Below are positions 22,722 through 29,873 of a DNA stretch of 40,280 nucleotides, piece by piece. This DNA comes from CAZEFK01 sp964511405 (GTDB lineage Bacteria > Pseudomonadota > Alphaproteobacteria > Elsterales > Elsteraceae), in NCBI GenBank assembly GCA_964511405.1, contig CAZEFK010000038.1:1-40280 (forward strand), written 5' to 3'. Below the pieces are notes generated by a model that was not told where the DNA came from, made no database searches, and saw only the letters and a list, made by a program, of their open reading frames with translations. A program made the position numbers and the translations under genes. Numbering within the stretch: position 1 is the first letter of the stretch; each line of letters opens with the position of its first letter.

Positions 22722-23828
22722 CTACACCACGGCGACGGCGTTGCGCTCGAGCCAGGCCCAGTCGGGCGTGAGGCCCAGCCCCGGCGCCTCGGGCACGGTC
22801 AGGATGCCGTCCACGATCGGCAACTGCGTGCGGTGGCGCAGCCCGCGGATCTGGCCGGTCGAGATGACCAGTTCCTCGTAGAAGTCGTTGTTCGGGATGG
22901 CCCCGCACAGATGGGCGTGGGGCAGGCCCATGCCGTGCACCTGGGCCTTCATCCCGTGGGCCTCGGCCAGGTGGGCGATCTTGAGCGCCCCGGTCAGCCC
23001 GCCTTTCATCGCCGGATTGGTGCGCATCATGTCCAGCGCCTCGTCTTGGATCCAGGTGGCGGCGTTCCAATGCACGCCGTCCGAGGTCTCGCAAGCCAGG
23101 ACCGGGATGTCGAGGTCGCGGCACAGCTTGGTGTAGCTGCCCAGGTCGAATTCGCGCATCGGCTCCTCGTACCAGTAGAAGCCCTCGTCCTCCAGAACCC
23201 GTCCGAACCGCAGCGCGGTCGTCAAGTCCCAGCCGGCCGAGCCGTCGAACATCAGGACAGCGTCGGGGCCCGTCCATTGGCGCAAGGCGCGCGCGAGCGC
23301 GGCGTCCTCCTTGGCGTCGCCCCAGGCATGCAGCTTGAAGGCGGTGAAGCCTTCATCCATGCATTCCTTTATGTGCCGCTCGTAGTCGTCCACGGTGTCC
23401 CAAGTGACCGTCGAGGCGTAGGCCTGGATCCGGTTGCCGTGGCCGCCCAGCATCCGGTAGAGCGGCATGCCGGCCTTGCGGGACTTGATGTCCCAGCATA
23501 TGAGATCGATCAGGCCCAGGTGATGCAGATGCATCTCCTCGACCCGGTCGATCTCCCAGACGCGGTGCCACAGGTCCTCGGTCAAGAGCGGATCGAGCCC
23601 GATCAGCGCCTTGAATCGGCGCTGAACCAGACTCAGCACCGCGTCGCCGCGGTTGATCTTGACGGCGCCGGTCACGCCCTCGTCGGTATCGATGCGGACG
23701 ACGGCATGGCGCGGCAGCCGATTGGCCGGGGTGCCGTCGCCCGAGCCCGGCAGGCCGGCGCGCCAGCGATAGGGATCGCCGGCATCGGGCTCCTCGACCA
23801 GGTAGCAGCGGATGTCGGTGATCTTCAC
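22722..23828 (-). CDS. Enolase-superfamily enzyme (mandelate racemase/muconate lactonizing type), probable acid-sugar dehydratase
   Basis: A 368-residue soluble enzyme. The N-terminal capping domain (about 1-125) is followed by a TIM barrel with a Lys-x-His pair on strand 2 (FKLHAWG, Lys165/His167). Metal ligands are Asp195 (LMFDGSAGW), Glu221 (WYEEPM) and Glu247 (ACETSDG), with a His in QVHGMGLPH. The Lys-x-His arrangement and the general sequence suggest dehydration of an aldonic or aldaric acid; the exact substrate is not predictable. Start is GTG at 23828, overlapping the binding-protein stop by four bases (GTGA). It sits between the binding protein and permease genes, supporting catabolism of the transported compound. 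Confidence 0.88.
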   Translation of the reverse strand: MKITDIRCYLVEEPDAGDPYRWRAGLPGSGDGTPANRLPRHAVVRIDTDEGVTGAVKINRGDAVLSLVQRRFKALIGLDPLLTEDLWHRVWEIDRVEEMHLHHLGLIDLICWDIKSRKAGMPLYRMLGGHGNRIQAYASTVTWDTVDDYERHIKECMDEGFTAFKLHAWGDAKEDAALARALRQWTGPDAVLMFDGSAGWDLTTALRFGRVLEDEGFYWYEEPMREFDLGSYTKLCRDLDIPVLACETSDGVHWNAATWIQDEALDMMRTNPAMKGGLTGALKIAHLAEAHGMKAQVHGMGLPHAHLCGAIPNNDFYEELVISTGQIRGLRHRTQLPIVDGILTVPEAPGLGLTPDWAWLERNAVAVV

Positions 23829-25072
23829 AGGGCGGCGTCCAATCCTCGGATCATGGCGTCCACCGCCCTTTCGACGGTGGCTTGGCCGACCAGGATCTTC
23901 TGGAACTCGGGCAGGACCACGTTCTGCGACCAGCCGGCCAGGCCCGGGAAGCTGGGCGGCAGGCTGCCGAACCCGAAGGTCTCGGTGGCCGGCGCGTAGA
24001 GCGGGTTGCCGGTGATGCGGCTGTCCTTGGCCATCGCCGCCGAGGCCGGGAAGTAGCCGGTCTCGGCCAGGAAGGCCAGGGTCGGCTCGGGCTCGCCCCA
24101 GAAGGTGATCCAGGCCCAGGCAGCGTCGATGTTGTCCTTCGCCATGATGCCGTTGAACAGGTAGGTCAGGCGCGCGATGTGCGCGGCCGGGCCGGCCGGC
24201 TTGGTGGCGGTGCCGAGCTCGGTCGGCTTCATGGCGCGCACCATCTCGGTCAGCGAGCCGGTGTGATGCCAGGTCATGGCGGTCTGGCCGGTCTTGAAGC
24301 CTTCCATGATCTGGCGGAAGCCGTCATTGGGGGTGCTCGGCGGCACCACCTTGTGGACGGTGTACAGGTCCGAGTACCACTTGACCGCCGCCATGACCTT
24401 GGGCTTGTCCATGGCGTTCTTGCCGTCGACGACGAACTTCGAGCCGAAGGCCTCGATCAGGTCCAGGACGAAGGCATAGCCGCCGGCGCCGCCGCGCATC
24501 CCGAAGCCGTAGCGGTTCTTGGCCGGGTCGGTGAGCTTGCGCGCCGCGTCCAGGAATTCGTCGGTGGTCTTGGGCGGCCCGGCAATGCCGGCCTGCTCGA
24601 ACCAGTCCTTGCGATAGTAGGCCCAGTCCACGAAGGTGAAGGCGGGCACGCCGTAGATCTTGCCCGCCGCCGTGCAACCGGCCCAGCGGTCGGCGGGATA
24701 GTCGGCCTTCTTCGGCCAGGCGTTGATCCGATCGGTCAGGTCGATCAGCCCGCCCATGGCCAGCATGTCGGCCAGCCGCTCGGCGACCACCATGGTGACG
24801 TCGGGGCGGCTGTTGGCGACCACGGCGGCCGTGAACTTGGCCATGTAGTCGGGATTGGGGATGTTCTCCTGCCGCAGGTCGATCGTGGGGTTGGCCTGCT
24901 TGAACAGCGCCATCACCTTCTGCAGGCCGGCGAACTCTTCCTGGCTGGTGAAGTGGTGCCAGTAGACCACCTTGCCCGATCCGGCCGCCTGGGCCGGCCA
25001 AGGCAGCCCGGCCGCGAGCGCGGCGGCCGCGCCGGCCCCCAGCACGGTCCGTCGATCGATCGCTCCCGCCAT
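23825..25072 (-). CDS. ABC transporter extracellular sugar-binding protein
   Basis: Periplasmic solute-binding protein, 415 residues, family 1 (MalE/UgpB-like). The signal peptide contains twin arginines (DRRTVLGAGAAAALAAG), so export may be by Tat or Sec, with cleavage near AQA at about residue 30. Mature sequence features: VVYWHHFTSQEEF, FKQANPTIDL, DWAYYRKDWFEQAGI and the C-terminal LPPSFPGLAGWSQNVVLPEF. A strong GGGAGG ribosome-binding site precedes the ATG at 25072. The frame extends upstream to 26152 as a shadow of the second enolase gene and is trimmed. Delivers substrate to the two permeases encoded downstream. Confidence 0.93.
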   Translation of the reverse strand: MAGAIDRRTVLGAGAAAALAAGLPWPAQAAGSGKVVYWHHFTSQEEFAGLQKVMALFKQANPTIDLRQENIPNPDYMAKFTAAVVANSRPDVTMVVAERLADMLAMGGLIDLTDRINAWPKKADYPADRWAGCTAAGKIYGVPAFTFVDWAYYRKDWFEQAGIAGPPKTTDEFLDAARKLTDPAKNRYGFGMRGGAGGYAFVLDLIEAFGSKFVVDGKNAMDKPKVMAAVKWYSDLYTVHKVVPPSTPNDGFRQIMEGFKTGQTAMTWHHTGSLTEMVRAMKPTELGTATKPAGPAAHIARLTYLFNGIMAKDNIDAAWAWITFWGEPEPTLAFLAETGYFPASAAMAKDSRITGNPLYAPATETFGFGSLPPSFPGLAGWSQNVVLPEFQKILVGQATVERAVDAMIRGLDAAL

Positions 25073-25101
25073 CCCGCGTTCCTCCCTGGTTTTGTGGTGG
25101 T

Positions 25102-26238
25102 TCAGTCGAGCCGGATCGGCCCTGGCGGCGGCGTCGCGGGGCGTAGCCCCTCGGCGACGGTGGCCACCGCGTGCTCCGTCCGCGCCGTCGCTGCCAAGGT
25201 GAGCCCGTGGCCGGGCCGGTCGGGCGCCACGGCCCAGCCGTCGTGAATCTCGACCGGCGTTTCGACCAAGTGGCGGTAATTCTGGAAGGAATATTCCAGC
25301 CAGTCGGCTTCCGGCAGCGCCGCCGCCAGATGCACGCCCAGCTCCTGGGCGGTGTTGCCGAGCGACAGGCGCAGCCCATGCTCTGCAGCAAGCCAGCCGG
25401 CGCGCAGCACGTCCGAGATCCGGCCATGGACGTTCAGGATGTCGACCGCGCGCGCCTGGATCAGCCGCCGCTTGCCGGCCAGGTCGAGATATTCGCCGGT
25501 GTTGAGGTGGGTGAACGGGACCGCCTCGCCGACTTGGCGCAGGCCATCGAAATCGTCGCGCAGGCAGGGATCCTCGACCCACAGGATGTCGAAGCCGGCG
25601 TCGCGGAAGGCATGGAGCCGACGGATCGCCTCCTTCGGCGTCCAGGCCTCGTTGGCGTCGACCATGATGGTGGCCGTGCCGACCGTCGCCGCCAGCCGGC
25701 GCAGGCGCGCCAGGTCCCAGGCCAGGTCGGGATGGCCGACCTTGATCTTGAAGGCGTCGAACCCCTGTTGCCGGGCAGCGGCGAAGAACCGCTCGAAGTC
25801 GCGGTCGCTGAGGTGGAAGTCCAGGCCGCTGGCATAGGCCCGGACCTTGGGCGTGATGCCGCCCAGGTAGCGCCAGAGGGGCAGCCCCGCCTGCTGGGCC
25901 GCCAGGTCCCACAGCGCCTGGTCGATGGCCTCGCCGAAACCGTGCGGCAGGGCGCGGTTGTTGCCGCCGCGCGGGCGCAGCACCCGGTGCACCAGGCCGG
26001 CCGGCGGCTGGCCGGCCAGACCCGGCATCGCCTCCGCCCGGAAGCAGCGGACGAGCTCGTCGCGGTCGGGCAGGGGGTGGAACAGGTTCGAGAAGAAGCC
26101 GAGACCGCCGCTTCCGTCCTCGGTGAACAGCTCCAGCGCCCCGACATGGCATTGGTCGATGCGCACCTGGCTGTCGCCGATCACTCGGTCGCGCGCGAAC
26201 GAGAAACGGGTGATCGCGAAATCGCTGACGACGGTCAT
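25102..26238 (-). CDS. Enolase-superfamily enzyme (mandelate racemase subgroup-like), second paralogue
   Basis: A 378-residue enzyme clearly distinct from the first enolase-like protein. The Lys-x-Lys pair of the mandelate racemase subgroup is present (FKIKVG, Lys164/Lys166). Metal ligands are Asp194 (MVDANEAW), Glu222 (WVEDP) and Glu249 (NTGEY). Aligning the C-terminal HL-AA-WLEY region by eye to mandelate racemase, the position of the dyad His is Asn295 (SLGNTAQEL), while the Asp partner seems kept (Asp266). A racemase, epimerase or dehydratase on an acid sugar is possible. It is first in the minus-strand operon, directly across from the GntR gene. ATG at 26238 (MTVVSDF) is chosen over the longer frame that would read through the operator. 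Confidence 0.87.
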   Translation of the reverse strand: MTVVSDFAITRFSFARDRVIGDSQVRIDQCHVGALELFTEDGSGGLGFFSNLFHPLPDRDELVRCFRAEAMPGLAGQPPAGLVHRVLRPRGGNNRALPHGFGEAIDQALWDLAAQQAGLPLWRYLGGITPKVRAYASGLDFHLSDRDFERFFAAARQQGFDAFKIKVGHPDLAWDLARLRRLAATVGTATIMVDANEAWTPKEAIRRLHAFRDAGFDILWVEDPCLRDDFDGLRQVGEAVPFTHLNTGEYLDLAGKRRLIQARAVDILNVHGRISDVLRAGWLAAEHGLRLSLGNTAQELGVHLAAALPEADWLEYSFQNYRHLVETPVEIHDGWAVAPDRPGHGLTLAATARTEHAVATVAEGLRPATPPPGPIRLD

Positions 26239-26255
26239 GGTATCAATCGCTATAT

Positions 26256-26268
26256 CTGATATGATCAG
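26256..26268. promoter_or_regulatory. Palindromic candidate GntR operator
   Basis: CTGATATGATCAG is a perfect inverted repeat (CTGAT-N3-ATCAG) in the 35-base gap between the divergent enolase-like and GntR genes. It overlaps the AT-rich stretch where promoters must lie. FCD-type GntR regulators commonly bind short palindromes in such divergent gaps and repress both genes until the catabolic acid is present. Confidence 0.55.
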
Positions 26269-26273
26269 TTTCC

Positions 26274-26960
26274 ATGGGTGATACATCAGATCGAGAGCGG
26301 GCGCAATCGGCGGCGCCCAAGCTGAGCCAGCTCGCGCACCGCCGATTCAAGGAGGCGCTGCTGGGCCGGCGCATCCGCACCGGCACCGTGCTGTCCCAGG
26401 CCGAGCTCGCCGAGATCGTCGGCGTGCCGGTGGGGCCCTTGCGCGAAGCGCTGCCGGTGCTGGAATCGGAAGGGTGGCTCACGGTCATGCCGCGCAGCGG
26501 CATCCGCATCTGCAAGCCGGATTTCGAGCTGGTGAAGCACAGCTACCAGCTGCGGCGGATCCTGGAGCAGGAGGCGGTCGCGCGCTTCGTCGAGCAGGTC
26601 GACGCCGCCACCCTGGACCGCCAGGAAGAGGCGCACCGCGCGCTGCTCGTCCGCGCCACCGACGAGTGCGAGGCGCCGGAGCTGTTCGCCGCCGCGACGG
26701 CGGTCGATCACGGCCTGCACCAGGCGATGATCGGCCGGCTGGGCAACCCCATCATCAGCGACGTCTACGCGCGGACCCACATGCAGATCTGTCTGATCCG
26801 GCTGGACCGCGACTATGCCCTGTCGCCGCTGCTGATCCGCCGGACCATGGAGGAGCATCTGGCGGTCATCGCGGCCGTGCGCCGGCGCGACACCGCCGCC
26901 GCGGTGGCAGCGATGGACGACCATCTCACCCGGTCGATGCACCGGGCCCTGGGGCTATAG
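26274..26960 (+). CDS. GntR-family transcriptional regulator (FCD subfamily)
   Basis: A 228-residue DNA-binding regulator. The winged helix-turn-helix occupies about residues 14-72 (AHRRFKEALLGRRIRTGTVLS, QAELAEIVGVPVGPLREALPVLESEGWL, TVMPRSGIRI). The C-terminal all-helical FCD effector domain (about 80-220) contains VDHGLHQAMIGR, EEHLAVIAAVRRRD and MDDHLTRSMH with the metal-binding histidines usual in this fold. It is transcribed divergently from the transporter/enolase operon and 11 bases before the dioxygenase gene, so it probably controls both. The likely effector is the imported sugar acid or a breakdown product. The gap contains a palindromic site and a second one overlaps the start codon region. 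Confidence 0.92.
   Translation: MGDTSDRERAQSAAPKLSQLAHRRFKEALLGRRIRTGTVLSQAELAEIVGVPVGPLREALPVLESEGWLTVMPRSGIRICKPDFELVKHSYQLRRILEQEAVARFVEQVDAATLDRQEEAHRALLVRATDECEAPELFAAATAVDHGLHQAMIGRLGNPIISDVYARTHMQICLIRLDRDYALSPLLIRRTMEEHLAVIAAVRRRDTAAAVAAMDDHLTRSMHRALGL
26279..26288. promoter_or_regulatory. Second palindrome at the GntR gene start
   Basis: TGATACATCA (TGAT-N2-ATCA) lies at codons 2-5 of the GntR gene, 10 bases from the CTGAT-N3-ATCAG element and sharing the TGAT/ATCA half-sites. Two closely spaced half-site pairs are consistent with autoregulation, though short palindromes can arise by chance. Confidence 0.35.
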
Positions 26961-26971
26961 GGGGACGCTAC

Positions 26972-27808
26972 ATGACCCGAGCGCTGACGCCGGACCAGGT
27001 CGACGCCTACCGGCAGGACGGCATCCTGTTCCCGATCCGGGTGCTGCCGGAAGACGCGATGCCGCCGCTGCTCGCCCAGCTGGAGGCCCTGGAGCTGCGC
27101 GACGGCGGCCAGCTCAGCCGGCGCAGCAACCAGAAACCCCATCTCTATCTCGGCTGGATGAACCGGCTGATCCGCCATCCGAAAATCCTGGATGCGGTCG
27201 AGGACATCCTGGGCCCGGACATTCTGTGCTGGGGAGCCGGGTTCTTCATCAAGAACCCGGGCCCGGCGTTCGTCTCCTGGCACCAGGACTCGACCTATTG
27301 GGGATTGTCGTCGCCCGACGTCGTGACGGCCTGGCTGGCGTTCACGCCGAGCACGGTCGAGGCCGGCTGCATGCAGGTGGTGCCCGGCACCCACCAGGTG
27401 CAGGCCGCGCACCGCGACACGTTTGCCGCGGCCAACCTCCTGTCGCGCGGCCAGGAGATCGCGGTCGCGGTCGACCGCACCAAGGCCATCGACGTCGTGC
27501 TGCGGCCCGGCGAGATCTCGCTGCACCATGTGATGCTGGTCCACGGCTCCGAGCCCAACCGCAGCCGCCATCGCCGCATCGGGCTGGCGATCCGCTACAT
27601 TCCGACATCGATCCGCCAGACCGTCGGCGATCATGACTCGGCGACGCTGGTGCGCGGCAGCGACCGCTACGGCCATTTCCGCCACGAGCCGGTGCCGGCG
27701 GCCGATTTCGACCCACAGGCGCTGGCCTATCACGCCGCCGCGTGCGCCGAGGCCGAGCAGATCCTCTATCGGGGGGCCGCAACTGGGCCGGAGGAACGCC
27801 AGCGTTAG
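26972..27808 (+). CDS. Phytanoyl-CoA dioxygenase (PhyH) family protein
   Basis: Predicted Fe(II)/2-oxoglutarate-dependent oxygenase, 278 residues. The iron-binding His-x-Asp is seen in VSWHQDSTYW (about residue 107-116) and the distal His in MLVHGSEPN (about 188-196), with an Arg for 2-oxoglutarate in RRIGLAIRYIP. Bacterial members hydroxylate or demethylate small molecules, amino acids or sugar-linked groups; the substrate here is unknown. It starts 11 bases after the GntR stop with GGGGGA ahead of the ATG, so the two form an operon. Its linkage to a sugar-acid transporter suggests a step in the same catabolic route, but this is inference. Confidence 0.88.
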   Translation: MTRALTPDQVDAYRQDGILFPIRVLPEDAMPPLLAQLEALELRDGGQLSRRSNQKPHLYLGWMNRLIRHPKILDAVEDILGPDILCWGAGFFIKNPGPAFVSWHQDSTYWGLSSPDVVTAWLAFTPSTVEAGCMQVVPGTHQVQAAHRDTFAAANLLSRGQEIAVAVDRTKAIDVVLRPGEISLHHVMLVHGSEPNRSRHRRIGLAIRYIPTSIRQTVGDHDSATLVRGSDRYGHFRHEPVPAADFDPQALAYHAAACAEAEQILYRGAATGPEERQR

Positions 27809-28022
27809 CCGGCCAGCCGGCTGAGCCGCTGCCCGCCCGCAGCTCGGCAGCGGAGCCATGGGAAGGCTTTGGGGCGGCTCATGGCCTTGGTTCATTACAC
27901 CCGTTTGGGCGTGAGCAAGCCAAGACTTGCGGGCCATAGAACTTGGCGATTTCACACAAAATTGCATATATCAAGAATGGATGGGATCGGTAAGATGTCC
28001 AATAGGCATCGCTGATCGCCTA
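27809..28022. other. Lower-GC intergenic stretch
   Basis: About 210 bases after the dioxygenase stop. The first 80 bases are GC-rich with short inverted GCCGG/CCGGC elements but no T-run, so a terminator is not supported. From about 27885 to 28020 the GC content falls and codons in every frame look non-coding. A promoter-like pair lies inside. Confidence 0.5.
27943..27972 (+). promoter_or_regulatory. Candidate promoter before the small gene/histidine phosphatase pair
   Basis: TTGGCG at 27943-27948 and TATATC at 27967-27972 are separated by 18 bases (ATATAT at 17). Both are located in the AT-rich patch upstream of the genes at 28023 and 28196. Visual match only. Confidence 0.3.
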
Positions 28023-28199
28023 ATGGTCGTCACCATACATCTGGCGCGCGTAATGATGAGGATGGGGACCGTCCTGGTCTATTCGGTCGACGCCGCCACC
28101 GGCAAGCCGAAGCGTACCTGGTTCTTCTTCAAGTTCCAGAACCAGACGCTCGGTGCGGCGCCGTCCGCCTTTGCTCGCTTATCGGAGCTGTCGCGATGA
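28023..28199 (+). CDS. Possible small protein translationally coupled to the histidine phosphatase
   Basis: Open frame of up to 58 residues from the ATG at 28023; ATGs at 28053, 28056 and 28062 are alternatives (the last gives 45 residues). The part from 28062 has strongly GC-rich third positions, like true genes here, whereas codons before 28023 do not. The stop overlaps the next start as ATGA, typical of coupled genes. The product has a hydrophobic/basic N-terminus, then VDAATGKPKRTWFFFKFQNQ. No ribosome-binding site is convincing and no family is recognised, so it may instead be a degraded remnant. Confidence 0.35.
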   Translation: MVVTIHLARVMMRMGTVLVYSVDAATGKPKRTWFFFKFQNQTLGAAPSAFARLSELSR

Positions 28200-28771
28200 A
28201 GCCGCTCACCATCTTGATCATCCGTCACGCCGAAAAGCCCGATCACCCGGAGCAAGGCCCCGGGTTCTCCGAGCGCGGCGACAAGGACAAGGAGTCCCTG
28301 ATCATCCGCGGCTGGCAGCGCGCGGGCACCTGGGCGGCGCTGTTCGGCACTGGTCTCGGCGGCAGCGATTACCCGATTCCGGACCGGATCTACGCGGCGG
28401 CCCCGGGCGCCGACGGCGCGTGGGACCAGGGGCCGAGCCGTCGCCCTTACGAGACGGTGCTGCCGCTGGCGGCGCGCCTGGGCAAGCCGATCGACACCGC
28501 CTACGCCAAGGAGAAGAGCGCTGCCCTCGTGACCGAGAGGCTCCTGAGCCTGGAAGGCGTCGTGCTCGTCTCCTGGGAGCACAGGGCGATCGTCGATACG
28601 CTCGTTCCCGCGATCCCCGTCGCACACGGCTCACCGCCGAGCGATTGGCCGGGCCATCGGTTCGACGTCGTCCTGCGCTTCGACCGGCCGGCGGGCGCAA
28701 CCAAGTTCGCGTACCGGCCCCTGTATCCGAAGCTGCTCGCAGGCGATTCGGACCTGCCGCTGGACGGTTGA
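28196..28771 (+). CDS. Histidine-phosphatase-superfamily-like protein
   Basis: A 191-residue protein starting MKPLTILIIRHAEKPDH, whose RHAEK motif matches the catalytic Arg-His-Gly/Ala of the histidine phosphatase (phosphoglycerate-mutase-like) superfamily. A second conserved His occurs in VLVSWEHRAIVDTLV (about residue 127). There is no signal peptide. The family includes phosphatases of sugars, nucleotides and proteins; the substrate here is unknown. The start ATG overlaps the stop of the small upstream frame. It converges with the glycosyltransferase gene with a 16-base gap. Confidence 0.85.
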   Translation: MKPLTILIIRHAEKPDHPEQGPGFSERGDKDKESLIIRGWQRAGTWAALFGTGLGGSDYPIPDRIYAAAPGADGAWDQGPSRRPYETVLPLAARLGKPIDTAYAKEKSAALVTERLLSLEGVVLVSWEHRAIVDTLVPAIPVAHGSPPSDWPGHRFDVVLRFDRPAGATKFAYRPLYPKLLAGDSDLPLDG

Positions 28772-28787
28772 CCCGTGCGCGACGCCG

Positions 28788-29873
28788 CTAAGCCGCGGCC
28801 CGCCCGGCTGCCGGGGCGCGCACGCCCGCGGCCAAGTGCAGCTCGGCGGCAAAGCCGCGGGCGAAGGCGTCGAGCGCGAAGCGGCGCTCGACGAAGCGGC
28901 GGGCGGCGGCGCCAAGCCGGGCGCGCAGCGCCGGATCGGCGGCGAGCCGCTCGATGGCCCGGCGCAGCGCGGCGGTGTCGCCGGGCGGCACCATCAGCGC
29001 CGTCTCGCCCGGCAGCACGAAGTCGCGGATGGCCTCGATGTCCGACACGATCGCCGGCTTGCCCATGGCGGCGGCTTCCAGGATCCCGGTGACGCCGCCG
29101 GCATGCAGCGACGGCCGCAGCGGCACGACCACCATCAGCGCGTCGCGGTAGAGCTGGCGCAGAGCGAGATAGGAGATCCGCTGCGGGATCGCGGTGACCC
29201 CCAGCGGCACCAGATCAGGCGCCAGGTTGCGGGTCTTCAGCACCAGCGGCTGCGGCAGGCCGCGATGGGCCGAGATCAAGCCGGTGAAGTCGCGCGCCGG
29301 ATCGTTGCCGACACTGAGGATGGTCGTGCCCTCGGGCGCGTCGGGCTCGGGTCGGTAGAAGCCGGTGTCGATCCAGTGATGGGCGACCGCGGCGGTGACC
29401 CGCGGGCCATAGGTCCGGTCGAGCCAATCGACCTGGTTGCGGCCGACCACCAGCACCCGGTCGGCGGCCGGCAGCACGAAGTCGAGCACGCGCCGGCGCA
29501 TCCGCCAATTGTCGGTCAGGCCAGGGTCCCACACCACAACCGGGGTCGCGAGGCCGAACAGGCGCTTGGCCAGCAGCACCATCAGCGCCGAGGCTTCGCC
29601 GACCGACAGCACCAGATCGAAGCGGGCGAGGCGCGCGGTCAGCGCCAGCGCCCGCACCGGGTCGATGCCGGAATAGAGCGAATGGCGCCGCGCGAACGGG
29701 TTGAGCGGCGGCGGGTAGGGATCGATCAGGGTCGGCTCGACGCCATGGGCGCGAATGGCGTCGATGCCCGACAGCTGGTCCGGCTCCTCGCCGCGCCGGC
29801 ACGCCTCAAGGAAGGCGCGCTTGGGCTGCGGGTAGAGCCAGGCGACCCGCAGCGGCCGGTCGGGGCCGGCCAT
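28788..29873 (-). CDS. Glycosyltransferase (GT-B fold, GT1/GT4-like)
   Basis: Predicted cytoplasmic glycosyltransferase of 361 residues. The N-terminal domain starts RPLRVAWLYPQPKRAFLEA. The linker region shows DRVLVVGRNQVDWLDRTYGP, and the donor-binding half has TTILSVGNDPARDFTGLI and RPSLHAGGVTGILEAAAMGKP followed by AIVSDIEAIRDFVLPGE, which contains the expected glutamate. The start shares one base with the GT2 stop (TGATG), marking a coupled operon of deacetylase, GT2 and this gene. The C-terminal tail is Ala-rich. The frame extension to 30866 is a shadow. Donor sugar unknown. Confidence 0.88.
   Translation of the reverse strand: MAGPDRPLRVAWLYPQPKRAFLEACRRGEEPDQLSGIDAIRAHGVEPTLIDPYPPPLNPFARRHSLYSGIDPVRALALTARLARFDLVLSVGEASALMVLLAKRLFGLATPVVVWDPGLTDNWRMRRRVLDFVLPAADRVLVVGRNQVDWLDRTYGPRVTAAVAHHWIDTGFYRPEPDAPEGTTILSVGNDPARDFTGLISAHRGLPQPLVLKTRNLAPDLVPLGVTAIPQRISYLALRQLYRDALMVVVPLRPSLHAGGVTGILEAAAMGKPAIVSDIEAIRDFVLPGETALMVPPGDTAALRRAIERLAADPALRARLGAAARRFVERRFALDAFARGFAAELHLAAGVRAPAAGRAAA

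Noticed and set aside
27809..27860. GCCGG/CCGGC inverted elements as a terminator after the dioxygenase gene
   Set aside because: No following T-run, and GC-rich palindromes are common by chance at this base composition.
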